Assembly (NCBI GenBank): GCA_021397835.1
Contig: JAJFZO010000168.1
Span: 6,510,001-6,574,000 of the forward strand
Direction: 5' to 3'
DNA: 64,000 bases
Source: Moringa oleifera
Lineage: Eukaryota; Streptophyta; Magnoliopsida; Brassicales; Moringaceae
The stretch's first letter is position 1. Each line of letters opens with the position of its first letter. Of the stretch, positions 12,060-24,580 are shown piece after piece. The position numbers and the translations under genes were made by a program. Under the pieces are notes generated by a model, which was not told where the DNA came from, made no database searches, and saw only the letters and a program-made list of their open reading frames with translations.

Positions 12060-15000
12060 TTAGGCGCCTATGAATTGGAAGACAACACAAGCTTAGGAGG
12101 GAAGGGAAAAGAAGTATGCGAGGAAAGATTGCTAGAGACAACGAAGGTACAGCATTACAGATGAGAGGAAACTGGTAGAGAAGGTTGATTGATGCCGGCA
12201 GTTTGCTGCCTATTGTTCTTAGCCGTTTCGTTTATGGAATTGTTCTCCTTCCTCGAAGCTGCATGGGAAGGTGCCATATAGTTTTTTTTTTTTTTTGGGT
12301 CACAGCAAAGCATTTTCCTGTCTTAAGATAACTATTTGCTTGGAGCTGCAAATTACAAGAAACACCAACCATGTAGGACATTACTATTTTTATATATATG
12401 AAGTTGAACATAAAAGAAATCAATTCGTGTGGGAATAGGCAGGCACCTATGCATTGAATTGGTGAAAGAGAAGGTGAGAGTGCCTTCATTGGTTTTACTA
12501 AATGAGCCTTAAAAATTAGATATAAATTAAATTGTTTTCATGACTTTAAGAGGGCAACTTGTTTCAATTGTGAATTTATATCATCAATTTCTAGATACAA
12601 ATCAATTACTTGGTGATTCTACACGGGTGTGCCCTAATTGCAGAAGTAATTAACAGTTTAATGTTGCCCATAAGAGTAAATTAATCAAAATGAGCTGGTG
12701 TGAGCATTACATCATAACTTATCGTTGTTGCGAAAGTGATCAGGACAAATAGAGTATCATCTCATTTATTTTGATATGTGGGGTTAATTTTGTCCTTACA
12801 CAATTAAAAGTATCCCCAAATCAAAGGGTATACTTTGATTGCAGGTGAAAGGGCTCCTCCCTAGCTAGTTCCTTTCTATTTCCCCTTTTGTTCTCTGGCA
12901 ACAAAATAGACAAAGGCCCTACCTTCTTGTCAGAAGACTTTCTTGGTCTTGCTTACAAGAAGAATGTGAGAGTGGGTCAGTATGCCTTTTGATTTATTCT
13001 AAGAATAGGATATATTACAAATTGCAAGATATTACATATTACATATATCTTCCAACAAGTCAAGACAATATGGATTTCTTACACACAAAATTAAAGTTAA
13101 TATCTTGAAGATACATTTTGAAAGCTTGCTTCAAAAATCTGTTAGATTTCAAAAATGAAGTAATTTAATTTTAAATGTGAGAATTTAAAAGTTTTAAACC
13201 AAAAATGGTCGGATTTTCAGTGAGTCACCAAAATTATATTTAGCGTTTTGAAGGAATGAATGGTTGATGTAATTCTAAACCTCTTTGTCTTGTTCTCAGC
13301 CTAGTCTATAGTCTCATCTCTTAGGACATTGCATATTCCTGCAAACTGAGTTGCCAATGAAAGATCCATCTAGATTAAGCTCAATCCAATCTGAGTCATG
13401 TAGGACTTGTTTGGTGAAGCTATTGCTTTTATTGATGATGACGGAAATGGGTTGTTAACAATAGGCTACATTTGCCATGTAATTTTGGTTAAGATAAAAC
13501 AAACAAGGCGTACGTTTTTTATTTTAAGTAGATAAAATTATAGGGAAAATTATTTAGTTTGAAAATTTTCTGAATTCAACATTTTGTTAAAGATATGGAG
13601 GTGCAATTATCTTCGCATATATACTACCTATTCCCAATTTTACCTCTTGGCATATATAGGGCTTGTTCATGCTTTGAAAAAAGATTCATCAAAAGATATG
13701 TAACTTGTATATTCATAGCCTATAAGTTAATCATTATTTGAACTACTAAGGTCACTTAAAATTTTTTGTACCGTCATTTTGTCAGAAAATTTTCATCCCC
13801 CAACATTTTGATCTTATTGGTCATCATTAACAATTTAATTGGACAATTCTCGAATGCTTTTGTCTTCCTTATCTTCTATATTTCAAATTTTCTTTTTAGG
13901 TTCAATGTTCGTATTTATTTTGCATTGACCTTTTTTTTTTGATATTAAATCTTTTTAAATATTATATGTGAAACAACAGAGTAAATGTAAGTCTTAGTCT
14001 TACATTTGATTTTTCTTTCCTTTTTGTTGTTTCTAAATTGTATTATTGTCGAATTATAGGCATTTGTCTCCACTAAATTCTGTAAGTTACATACTTGTAA
14101 GAGAGATTTTATATTTATTGACCATGCTTCGTAATTTTTTTTTTGTAAAATTAAAAGTGTAAACTAAAAACTATTTCTTATTATTTTCGACTTCAAGATG
14201 AGAAGAAAGTGTTACATTTATTTGATTGAAACCTCACAAGATTCACTTTCACACTTTTCGCATCTCACAACAAGACAAAAAAAAATTTGGGGATTTACAA
14301 TTGCTTACTCATTTTAGTAATAGAAATTGTGCTTATAAAAAAATCCCAAATTTTTCCTTCATATATTCAAGTATTTGATTTTAAAAAAATCAAACTAAAA
14401 GATTATTATTATGGTTTTTCAAATAATAAAAACTAGATCTTATTTAATTTATCTAAGTTAAAAACATGCAATAAAACACATTATTAACAAATTTCAAATT
14501 CAAAAATTCTTTATGTTCTTGTTTAGGGTCCTTACTTTTAAAAAAGCCACCAAAAAGGAGAGAACAAGATGAAAAAAAGTTTAGAAGATTTTAATTAATA
14601 TATAAAACATAATACAAGGCTTAACATTCAACAGTAGTTGGGTCAAGTTTAACCTTGACTGTCATTTGAAGCAGTAATCAAATATTATAATTTAAGTAAC
14701 AAATTTATAAATGAAATCACGAATATATCAATGATTCCATGATTGTGAAAAATATAACAAAAAACGTGCAAATGATGTCATGATAGTATAAATGATGAGA
14801 TAAATATGTAAAATTATATCACAATTTTAATACTGTTAAATCTTATAAATCTTGTAACAATTTCATTATTATTATAACAATTTGTAAGTATTGTCTTCGC
14901 GGTAGTGTGAATGATATAATAAAATATAGAAAATGATAACAAAATTAAAAATGATGTAACGATTTAGTCAATATTGTCATGAATTTGTAAAACACACTCA

Positions 15001-15400
15001 TTTAAACTTACTATATTTATAAAAACTTTTTTGCAGTGGCCACTATGTAGTTTATGATCAAATTTTTACCAACAAATTCTAAATAATGATGGTCTTACTA
15101 CTTTAGTGGATATCACTTCAAAGGTAAAAAATTTTATCGTAGACAAATAAGTAAGGTGTTGCAAAATTTTTATTAAAGTAAATTAAAACATAAAAATAAA
15201 GAAAATTAAATGCCAACAAATTTACCTATAATGTCCATATAAAGCTATATATGTTATATGATAATTTTTCATAATAAATATTTTGAGTGGCTAGAGCCTT
15301 CTTAAATTACATCAGTGAGTTGCAGTACACCAAAGTACCCAATAAAAAGCTGTTAAATGCTTCTAGGTTATTAACAAGGTGAAACCATCACTAGGGGACA
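12060..15400. other. Gene-poor AT-rich region
   Basis: No supported gene. 12.1-13.5 kb is ordinary intergenic DNA. From about 14.6 kb there are recurrent phrases such as AATGATGTCATGAT, AATGATGTAACGAT and ATTGTCATGAATTTGTAA, which look like decayed sub-repeats. They lie next to the DUF1985 remnant and may belong to the same element. Confidence 0.45.
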
Positions 15401-15402
15401 TG

Positions 15403-15720
15403 TTATTGCTCATCATGATCTTTGATGAAGATGTTAAGCAAATAAATCAAGGCAAGCTTCACTACATCTTGAGAATCTTCATCAAATTCTCCTTGAAATA
15501 TTTTTGACTTCATAAAACTAGTGGTGACCTTATCTTTTTCATTGAAATACTTAATGTGGATGCCAGATGGATTCAGTGCTATCAACTTTATGTTTGGTAG
15601 CTTTTCAAATCTCAATCCCATGCTTAAACAAAATTCTTCATTACCAAAACGTACCTCTTGCTTCTCAAGTTGGAACCACATTTCTTCATCATGAGTTTTG
15701 CTCAATCTCTCGAAGTAATA
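15403..15720 (-). mobile_element. DUF1985 remnant of a Ulp1-type Mutator-like element
   Basis: On the minus strand an open stretch of about 100 codons (stop at 15403) has the layout of plant DUF1985: an EMWFQLEKQEVRFGNEEF block, then CLSMGLRFEKLP, a linker with YFNEKD, and KLALIYLLNIFI. This domain is best known from the N-terminal half of Ulp1-protease-like genes carried by plant Mutator-like elements. There is no in-frame ATG at its 5' end and no protease domain beside it, so it is a fragment. AT-rich sub-repeats on both sides (about 14.6-15.0 and 16.0-16.6 kb) could be remains of long terminal inverted repeats, but I could not define ends or a target-site duplication. Confidence 0.6.
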
Positions 15721-17110
15721 AATTATGGATGACTAAACTAAAATATATAAAATTTTCTTTCAGTTTCAAGAAATGACTGAGGCAGGTGACGTTAAACTTC
15801 TGACTATGTTAGTCATTCAAAACGCATTTTATGTTTGTATGATGTTAGTATTGCGGTGCTTCAGTATCCTTACTGAAGGCTTCCAACTCTCTTTGAGGAT
15901 CAAATATTTCTTAGTAACACCTTTCATCTGCACAGTCAACCAAAAAAAAAATGTTAGAAGTTAATCACAAAAGGGTCAAAAATTAAACAAAATAAATGAA
16001 TATATCATAAAAAGTTGATGACTGTAATAACGATTTATAAAATATAAATATGAAATCACAAAAAATAAATACAAAATCAAAAAAATTATTACAAAATTTA
16101 TAAAATATTGACACAATATATAAATGTAGATATGAAATGATACGACTTGATTTGATACTAAAAAAAATAGTCACTGAATAAAAAAACTTAATATGAAATA
16201 CAATAAATATGAGACTAATTTATAACAGTTATCACAATTTTTAACAACATGTCATGATTTTTTGACACTTGTTACAATTTAAATCCAAATTAGCAATAAA
16301 TTCATAGAATTCAAGCTCCAACATCACAAATTAAAGTGCAAAATGCAATATATGCACATTAATATTCTCAAATAAAATCATCAACTTCAAAGTATAAAAA
16401 AATACTTAAAAAAATACATACCGATATAACGAGACAACAGATATTCATAAACCAATAATTTAAAGCATTTAAAATATAACAAAAATATTTAATCAAGCTT
16501 TCAAATACATAAAAAAATTAAACGTGCAAACAAAATCAAACGTTATAAGATGATTCAATCCATAGTATCTAAAATATAAAAAAATTCAATCTTCATACCA
16601 AAATAATCATTTTAAAGTATATTTTTATAAATTTTTAATACTTTTGATTAAAGTTTTTTAATAATTAATTTATAAAAATAAATATAAAATATTTAAATGC
16701 AGTAAAATTGCAAGAGGTGCAAAATGAGAGACAAAAACAAGGTGAGAGAGAAAAAACATTATGGTTTGACCTTTATGATTCTGTTTTGGTGGATAAAAAA
16801 CATAGTGGTCAACTTTTCATTAAAAGTCATTTTGTTCGAAAAAACTTTAAAAGGTGGCGCAAGACCATGCATTAGTAAAGTGGGATATTTTTGTGATATA
16901 AACTGTACGGACGTCCAAAAAAAGTAATTTCATCTTGTTTGGTGGCTGAGAAAAATGTTTTGAAAGGAAAACTTAAGAAAAATGACCTTACATCTTTCAC
17001 GTACAGCCTTGTTAAGCTAAATTCAGAGTCTGTGTATCAGTTCTTCCTGAGCTCTATCTTTTACTGTGAATTCTTGTCAAGGAATCTGACTATAATGCAA
17101 TTTGACTTGA
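15721..17110. other. AT-rich flank of the DUF1985 remnant
   Basis: Short ORFs only, none with a domain. Phrases such as TATAACAGTTATCACAATTTTTAACA and GTCATGATTTTTTGACACTTGTTACAA echo, roughly inverted, the left flank near 14.8-15.0 kb. Probably transposon-derived. Confidence 0.35.
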
Positions 17111-17364
17111 GAGATCACCATGAATCCTCTTCAAGTTCAAGCATTGTCTATGCCCTTCTTTGAAGTCCTGAATCAGTAAATCTTCCCCACACTGTTTCCA
17201 ATTTCTTTCACAAAACAGGAAGTTTCAGAACGGCGGTTACATGGAGAGATCCCCTGGAATGCTCTGCAAATGCAAGCATTGTCTATGCCCTTCTTGGAAG
17301 CTCTGAATCAGTAAATCTTCTCCATACTCTTCTCAATTTCACTCACAAAATTGAAAGTTTTGAA
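17111..17364. repeat. Tandem duplication, period about 135 bp
   Basis: The block 17111-17229 recurs at about 17246-17364 with scattered mismatches. The core GCATTGTCTATGCCCTTCTT is at 17141 and 17276. It lies in the unidentified gene fragment; copy B at 24 kb has only one unit. Confidence 0.75.
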
Positions 17365-17640
17365 AATGAATTTACTTAAAATCTTCAAGGCCTGCTTTCT
17401 GTTTTGATTTGAGTATCGACCAATGAACCTGTTATACCTGTAGCTTCTGCAAGTTCTGATAGTTTACAGCTTGGGCTTATTTACCAACAATACTTTGCCT
17501 CAAAATTCTTCCCAGAAAGCACTGACATGTGGTTTTCTGGCATAATATATTCATTGGTCATTAGATCGTTATATGTTGCAGATCTCGATGATGAAAATCC
17601 AATCATTTGAAGATGATATTTCAATAACAGTCCAAGCTTG
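17111..17640 (+). pseudogene. Fragment of an unidentified gene, upstream of kinase A
   Basis: A stretch with coding flavour but broken frames. It includes peptides such as SIVYALL, SESVNLLHTLLNF and, near 17460-17520, SLQLGLIYQQYFASKFFP. Stops and frame changes interrupt it. A segment containing GCATTGTCTATGCCCTTCTT occurs twice here (period about 135 bp) and once more at about 23989, upstream of kinase B. I do not recognise the parent gene. It behaves as a passenger in the A/B duplication. Confidence 0.45.
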
Positions 17641-18312
17641 AATCGACAACTCTTTATGGTATTCTTTGAGGAGTGTCATGGTTAGCTACTTTCCTGGAAA
17701 ATTTCCTACCCATATATAAGATAAATAACTGTAGAGTAAACTTCATATCTATCATCTGATATTGTAAAACAGAAGAGTGAAGTCAGCAGATTTGACTTTT
17801 TCCCCAATTAAACTGAGGTTACCATTGGAATGAATCAACTAATCTTCATCTGGGTTCTCTGGAAAATAGTCATCATCATCATTCATTGCAATGAAAGAGT
17901 GCCCCTAGAGGCTGTAGTACTTCTATGATTATCTAATGAGGCACTCCATATAGTTCTAGTCTAACATATTTGACTGTTAATAGTGGTCACTGTTAAATAT
18001 ATGAAATTTTATTCCTACCATGCAAGGATTGGGAAGACAAGTTCTTGCCACCAATTGATCACTTGTGCGCGCCAGAGGATGACTTGGGTATTCCTTCACA
18101 ACTGAGACATTTAGATATTAACGAAGTACCAGGCCTGACTTCAGCTCTTGCTTGGCAAGACTTTGAAATATAATTTGAACTATTGTGTTTCCATTGAAAG
18201 TTCTGCCCAGATTAGAATGAGTTAAGAATGAGTGGAATCCCATTGCAGATCAGTCAATAAGTTCAGGATCCAGCCTCCTCCATTCTCATCAATAACAAGC
18301 AGTGAACCACTT

Positions 18313-21300
18313 ATGAAGTTCTCGAGCAGCTTGGTTTCATCAGGTCTGTTTTTCTTACTACATTATTTTCTCTTGGAGTTCTGCTTTGCTGTTGATATAA
18401 TCACATCATCTAAGTTCCTCAAGGACAATGAACAAATTATCTCTGGGGGAAGTACCTTCAAACTGGGATTTTTCAGTCCTGCTAACTCAAGTCATCGCTA
18501 TGTAGGAATATGGTATAATCATATTCCTGTAAAGACTGTCATATGGGTAGCTAACAGAAACAAACCTCTTGAAGATTCTTCTGGGGTCTTGAGGATATCT
18601 CAAGATGGAAATCTTGTGGTTTTGAATGGGAAAAATGAGACCCTTTGGTCATCAAGTATTTCATATCCGGTGACTAATTCAAGTGCTCAGCTTTTAGACA
18701 CAGGAAATCTCATCTTGAAAGATCAGTCGAATGGAATTAACATATGGGAGAGCTTCCAACATCCTTCTGATACATTTTTAGCAAATATGAAGCTTGTTTC
18801 TGATGCAAGAACAGGTGAGATAGTGCAGCTTACGTCATGGAAAAGTCCTTCTGATCCATCTGTTGGACGCTATTCCCTTGGCATTAATTCTCTACATGTT
18901 CCTGAGGTTTTCCTTTGGAATGATAATAAGCCTCGTTGGCGGAGCGGTCCATGGGATGGTCAGATCTTTCTTGGAGTAAACATGAAGTCTGTTTACCTAA
19001 ATGGATTCAATTTTGGCAGTGATGGAGAAACGTTTCAGCTAACTTATGTTAATGCAAATCAGTCTAATGTACATAACTATGTATTGAATTCAGAAGGATC
19101 AATAGTGCTGATACAGTGGGAGGAGGGAATGGATGACTGTATGGTTAAGTGGACAACTCCAGAGACAGACTGTGATGTTTATGGTAAGTGTGGGGCATTT
19201 GCATCCTGTAATGCACAGAAGTCACCAATCTGCAGCTGCTTGAAAGGATTTGTACCGAAGAACAAGGTGGAATGGGACAAAGGAAACTGGACAAATGGAT
19301 GCATCAGGAAGAAGCCTTTGCAGTGTGAGAGGATAGACAGTGGAAATGAAGCAGACAAGCAGGACAAGTTCTTAAAGCTGGAGATGGTGAAACCTCCAGA
19401 ATCAGCAGAGTGGTCCACTGCCCTCCTAGAAGATAAATGCAAGGATGACTGTTTGAACAATTGTTCCTGTATGGCTTATTCATATTACAAGAGCATAGGT
19501 TGCATGTATTGGACTAAAGACTTAGTTGACATACATAAATTTTCCAGCGATACTGGGGTAGATCTCTACATTCGTGTTGCCTATTCTGAACTGGGTAAGT
19601 AACCTATAACCAAGTCAAAATCATTGGTGCTGTCTGTTTTGAGTAGGTAACTTAATATTCTTGTTCTGATTTGTAGATAAAAAGAAAGGATACGTAAAGA
19701 CAGTCATCGTCATAGCAGTTGTGATATCACTAATCTTCATTGCCTTTTGTGTATTTTTCTCATGGAGATTGATAGCAAAATATAGAGGTAATGGCAGCAA
19801 TTACATGACAGCTTAGTTTGAATATATATATATACATTGCTTATTGTTACTTTTATGCCATGTCAGCAAGGAATAGGAAGACGGAGGAAATCTCCTTGTT
19901 CAGTACAAGGGAAACACATGTTGCAGGTGATACTCTGCTTGGAGACAACGTGAACAATGTCAAATTCCAGGAGCTGCCGCTGTTCAGTTTGAAGAAACTA
20001 GCAGCCGCAACAAACAACTTTAGCCTATCCAACAAGCTTGGCCAGGGTGGTTTTGGTCCAGTATACAAGGTGCTTCTGCTCTCTTTGGGGGTTCATTGTC
20101 CACTAATAAGCAGATACTTTTTCAGTGACTTGATATTAATTGCTTTACAGGGAACACTGCAAGATGGGCAAGAAATTGCAGTAAAAAGACTTTCTCAAAC
20201 ATCTGGACAAGGACTAGAAGAATTCAAGAATGAAGTGGTCGTGATTTCTAAGCTTCAACATCGAAATCTTGTTAGACTTTTGGGGTGCTGTGTTGAAGAG
20301 GAAGAAAAGATTCTGGTATACGAATACATGCCAAATAATAGCTTGGATGCGTTTATCCTTGGTTAGATTCTGCTAATGCCTCCTTTTCTTTCTCGCCTCA
20401 CTCTAATAACCTGCAGATCAATATCTTTGGTTATGTTCTTTTATCTTTTTCGGATAATCTTCTTTCAGATCCAATGAAAAATGAAAGGCTTACCTGGAGG
20501 AATCGATTCATCATCATAGAAGGAATTTGTAGAGGTCTCCTTTACCTTCACAGGGACTCAAGATTAAGGATCATTCACAGAGATCTGAAGGCAAGTAACA
20601 TCCTGTTGGATAAAGAACTGAACCCAAAAATTTCGGACTTCGGAATGGCAAGAATTTTCGGAGGCACTGAAGATCAAGCTAATACAAGAAGAGTTGTTGG
20701 AACATAGTATGTAACCTTTCCTTTCTTATTAGATTATAATAAAACACACTTGAGCTTCAGAGATGGGCTTTCTTCTTGAACTGCAGTGGCTACATGTCCC
20801 CTGAATATGCAATGGAAGGCCTATTTTCAGAAAAATCTGATGTCTTCAGTTTCGGGGTTTTGTTGTTGGAGATTGTTAGTGGAAGGAAAAACACAAGCTT
20901 CTATGAAGATGAGGAGTCCTTAACCCTTCTGGGTCATGTAGGTGTATTCTACTAATTCAAAGACTCAGTTAAATTAGGCTTCATATTTCATTAAGCTTTA
21001 AGATTTCTTGTGTTTTCATCTTCCAGGCATGGAAGCTGTGGAATGAGGACAACATTGTAGCTCTGATCGATCCAGGCATCTATGATCCAGAGTTTCAGAC
21101 AGAGATTCTGAGAAGCATACATGTGGGACTGCTGTGTGTGCAAGAATACGCGAAAGACAGGCCAACTATGTCTGGTGTTATTTCCATGCTTAAGAGCGAG
21201 ATTGTGGATCTTCCTGAGCCCAAGCGACCTGCATTCACTGCAAGGCAGACTCTATTGAGTACAAAGGCTGCTCCAGAGAGCCTGAAACCATGTTCAATAA

Positions 21301-21335
21301 ACAATGTCACTGTCAGTGTTGTTCAAGGCCGGTAG
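18313..21335 (+). CDS. Receptor kinase A: G-type lectin S-receptor-like Ser/Thr kinase
   Basis: Plasma-membrane receptor kinase of the SD1 class, 834 aa. Exons: 18313-19594, 19677-19787, 19867-20069, 20151-20361, 20469-20706, 20787-20937, 21027-21335. The ATG at 18313 begins a signal peptide; the frame extends upstream only from a GTG. B-lectin domain with [11 protein letters not shown] and [12 protein letters not shown], then the S-locus glycoprotein region ([11 protein letters not shown]), an EGF-like [13 protein letters not shown] (C287 present) and a PAN region ending in the motif CSCMAYSYY. Exon 2 encodes the membrane span (about 436-457). Kinase: [10 protein letters not shown] loop, K544, HRDLK with D641, DFG with D659, GTYGYMSPEY, and DRP in subdomain XI, so an active RD kinase is expected. 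The C-terminus ends SVVQGR, as in SD1 kinases. Closest relative here is B. Intron 3 (81 nt) is open in frame. Ligand unknown. Confidence 0.92.
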
Positions 21336-21339
21336 CAAG

Positions 21340-23290
21340 AAGGTGTTGTAAGAAACTTTGAGTACAGGGATTATCTGATCTGAGTTTATCAGTAAAATTT
21401 TTATCAGCAGGAATATCTTGATCCCTTAATTTTGTGATTATCAACATCGGTACCATCGCTGTCAACACAAATTCATTTGGTTTTTTTTAGTCTTTTTTCC
21501 AAATTTGAAGTTCTTTTTTAAAAAAATTGTGATTAAATTAAAATGAGATACTAAGGTATTGTACATATGGGTTGCATGTCTATCAATATTTGAAAAACAA
21601 AATAAGTTAATGCAAATTTAATTTTATAATATATTTGAAATAATATTTAATTAAAATAAATATGATGCATCAAGGTTTTGTGTACCTGATCAAGATGAAG
21701 CTCGAATATTCGTTGTATGTTAAGATATTAACACCTTACAACATCCGTTTTAAAAATAATTATAAATTTAATGATACATTATTTTAAATTCTTTTTTATT
21801 AATTATTTCTATTTGTTGTATAAATGTATTTATTTTTATCATTATGACGTAAAGATTTAAAAAATATTTTTACTTTCAAGAACATTAAAGAAAATCAATG
21901 TTATCATAATCTTTGATTTATTTCTATAATTAGATATATTTTTTAATATTTGTATTTTTTCGAGGTGCTTTTATCATCATCATTATGAAAAAATTATGTG
22001 AGCAAAAACTTTTATTATTTGATTTATTTGTAATTTAAAAATATATATTTTTTGAACATTCATAGTATTGGTTAAAGTTTCATTGTTTAACTTAAAAAAA
22101 ACCCTCCTTTTCAAAACTTTAAGGCAAAATCATTATTATTTATTTCATATTTGTTTTCGTAATTTATTTAATTATTTAAATTTTTTAAAAAAACATAATA
22201 ATTATAAGCAATAACAATGAAAATTAATTTATATACAAAAAATAAAAAATTATATATACAAACCACTAAAATTTAATAATAATATAATAATTAAAAAAAT
22301 TATATAAAACTCTAATATTTATTTTATGTTATCAATCAAATCTTCATATTTAAAAAGTAATAAATTAAATTTTAATTTATTAATTTATATCAATTTAAAT
22401 TTCATAAAAAAATTTAAAAATTGATGATATTGAAATTAAGAATCTTATATAATAAATTTTGATTTAAAATTTTGTATAAATATAAAAAGTTATTTTTACA
22501 TAAATGTGAAAAAAATATTCAAATTAGTATTACAAAAAAATTTAAATTTTTTGAGTACTAAAAAAATATGTATATTTAAATTTACATTATCAAAAATTTT
22601 AAAAATTAATAAAAATAGATATTAAATAAAAGATTATTCAATTTTAAGAGATAGAACCCAAAATGGAATGAATAATTCATGAATCATTTTTGAAGCGTCT
22701 ATATAATCAACATATCCTTAATTTTCATACCCATTTGAATTAAGATCTAATTTGAGTCAAATTGATAAATCAAGATTCGATTTGTCATTTTTTAAATATT
22801 AAAATTTGATTAGTAACATAAAATAAATATTAAAATTTTTTATATAAAATTTATTTTAATAATTATACAAATAATTTAAAATAAAAATTCTTATAAAAAA
22901 TATTAATTATATAATTAAAATTCTATAACACATTTCATATAAAATTTTGCTGATCACTCTTCCTCGACCAATAAAATGGGCTTCATAAAAGACCAAACTC
23001 ACTATCTTACTCGAACTACTAAGTTAGATAGCCCATTATATTTAAAAAAAAATTAACATATATATTTATTTTAAACCCACAACTATTAAAAATTAATTAA
23101 AAAATTATTTATTTTTTTCCAAAATTTTCCAAAAATTTATCATTATATATATATATATATATATATAATATTTTAAGTCAAATCCTTATTAGGCTTCAAT
23201 TCTGAAACCCATGACATTTTGGGTAAAAAAAAAACCAATGCTGGGCTAAGCCCAGAATCAAATCCCAATCCTTTTTGCACTTAATCCCAA
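21340..23290. other. Intergenic region A-B, AT-rich
   Basis: The first 300 bases match the 3' flank of gene B (for example TTTAATTTTATAATATATTTGAAAT at 21616-21640). The rest is AT-rich with no ORF worth calling. A short less AT-rich patch at 22950-23035 reads like an old repeat. An (AT)n microsatellite sits at 23144-23167. Confidence 0.5.
23144..23167. repeat. (AT)n microsatellite
   Basis: Uninterrupted TA dinucleotide run of 24 bases in AT-rich DNA. Confidence 0.9.
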
Positions 23291-23820
23291 CCTGACGCCC
23301 AAATTTCATTGAGCAAGACAAAAACTTCTTTTTTCTTTTCTTTTGCAGTTCTCCTTTTCCCCCTCCTTCCCGGAGACTAAACCTTTCCTTTCAGTCTCTT
23401 CCTTTCTTTTCCCGGAGAACACATTTTCCCTTTCTCTCATGCTTCTTCTCAATTTAACCCAAAAATTTCTGCCGATCGAGCAATATATTAACCCACAAAT
23501 AAATAAATAAATCTTACCCTGGCTATTGGTTCCTCCTTTTTCTTCTTTCTCATGGTCTCACTCTCCTCTCTTCTTCTTCTCCTCTCTTCCTCTCTTTTCT
23601 TATTTTTTCACGGAGTTTCTCCTTCTTTTTCTGCTTCCTCACTTTTACTGTTTTTCTTCTCTTGCCGAAGGCCTCTTTTATACTGCTTCCTTTGGAGTGC
23701 AGTGAGCAGTGGGTATGATGGCCACCGCCCATTTGGGCTGTGGCCTGCTGCGAGAGTGGCTAGGCGTCGTCCATCACCCAGCCCCGTCTAATCCACTGTA
23801 AAACAATTGTTTCACACTCC
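23290..23820. other. CT-rich block of unknown origin
   Basis: Strongly pyrimidine-rich on the plus strand from about 23320 to 23690, then a relatively GC-rich patch to 23800. Neighbours are AT-rich intergenic DNA. It resembles a 5' UTR plus start of a gene, and an ORF opens at an ATG near 23552, but its product is a low-complexity Leu/Ser/Phe string that ends without a domain. It has no counterpart upstream of kinase A. It may be a captured gene fragment. Confidence 0.35.
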
Positions 23821-23969
23821 CCCTCTTCACGTTTCCCGCTTCAAAGTTCCTCATGTGATTTGATTGCTGGCAAGATGGGTTCTAGAGTACTGCCTTTGGT
23901 TTGCAGATTTTTCGGTAGGGTGGCTGGTTAGAAAAATCAGTATCGAATAACAAACACATTAATGTTGAT

Positions 23970-24330
23970 TGATGGAAGGTGGGTTCTACATTGTCTATGC
24001 CCTTCGTGGAAGTGCTGAATCAGTAAATCTTTTCCGTACTCTTCGCAATTTCCTCCACCAAACAGGAAGTTGTAGAGCTGCTATTACTGAGTCTCCAAAC
24101 ACTGCTTTCTATTTTGGTTTGAGTCTGGACCAATCTTCCTGTTACGAACTGCAGCTTCTGGTGTAATATATCATTAGTCATAAGGATCATTACCGTATTA
24201 TTTGAAGATGGAATTTGAATAATAATGCAACCTTGAATGAACGACTCTTCATGGTATTCTTTGAGGTTCATGTATAGCTACTTTCCTGTAAAATTTCCTA
24301 CCCATATCAGATGAATAGCTGCAGCTTAAA
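23970..24330 (+). pseudogene. Copy of the unidentified gene fragment, upstream of kinase B
   Basis: Matches 17.25-17.70 kb upstream of kinase A: the ACATTGTCTATGCCCTTCGTGG core, then a frame reading ESVNLFRTLRNFLHQTGS and ending near 24166. About 100 bases found in copy A around 17460-17560 are missing. The gene family was not recognised. Confidence 0.45.
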
Positions 24331-24580
24331 CTGCGAATCTATCTTCTCACATTATAAAGACAGAAGAATGAGCCCAGTGCAGATTTAACCTTTGGCAATC
24401 AAAACAGAGGTTACAATTGGAATAAATCAACTAATCTTCATCTGGGTCCTCTGGAAAATAGTCATCATCATCATTAAATGCAAGTGAAGTGTGCCCCTCA
24501 AGGCTGCAGGTATACTTCTAGATTTTCTTCAGAGACACTCCATATATTTGTATATTTGATTATTAATAGTGGTCACTGTT

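Noticed and set aside
18232..18312. 27-residue N-terminal extension of kinase A
   Set aside because: It starts at GTG. The ATG at 18313 directly precedes the signal peptide, as at the matching place in kinase B.
23552..23791. 79-codon ORF with a hydrophobic N-terminus
   Set aside because: Low-complexity product of a CT-rich tract; the resemblance to a signal peptide follows from base composition.
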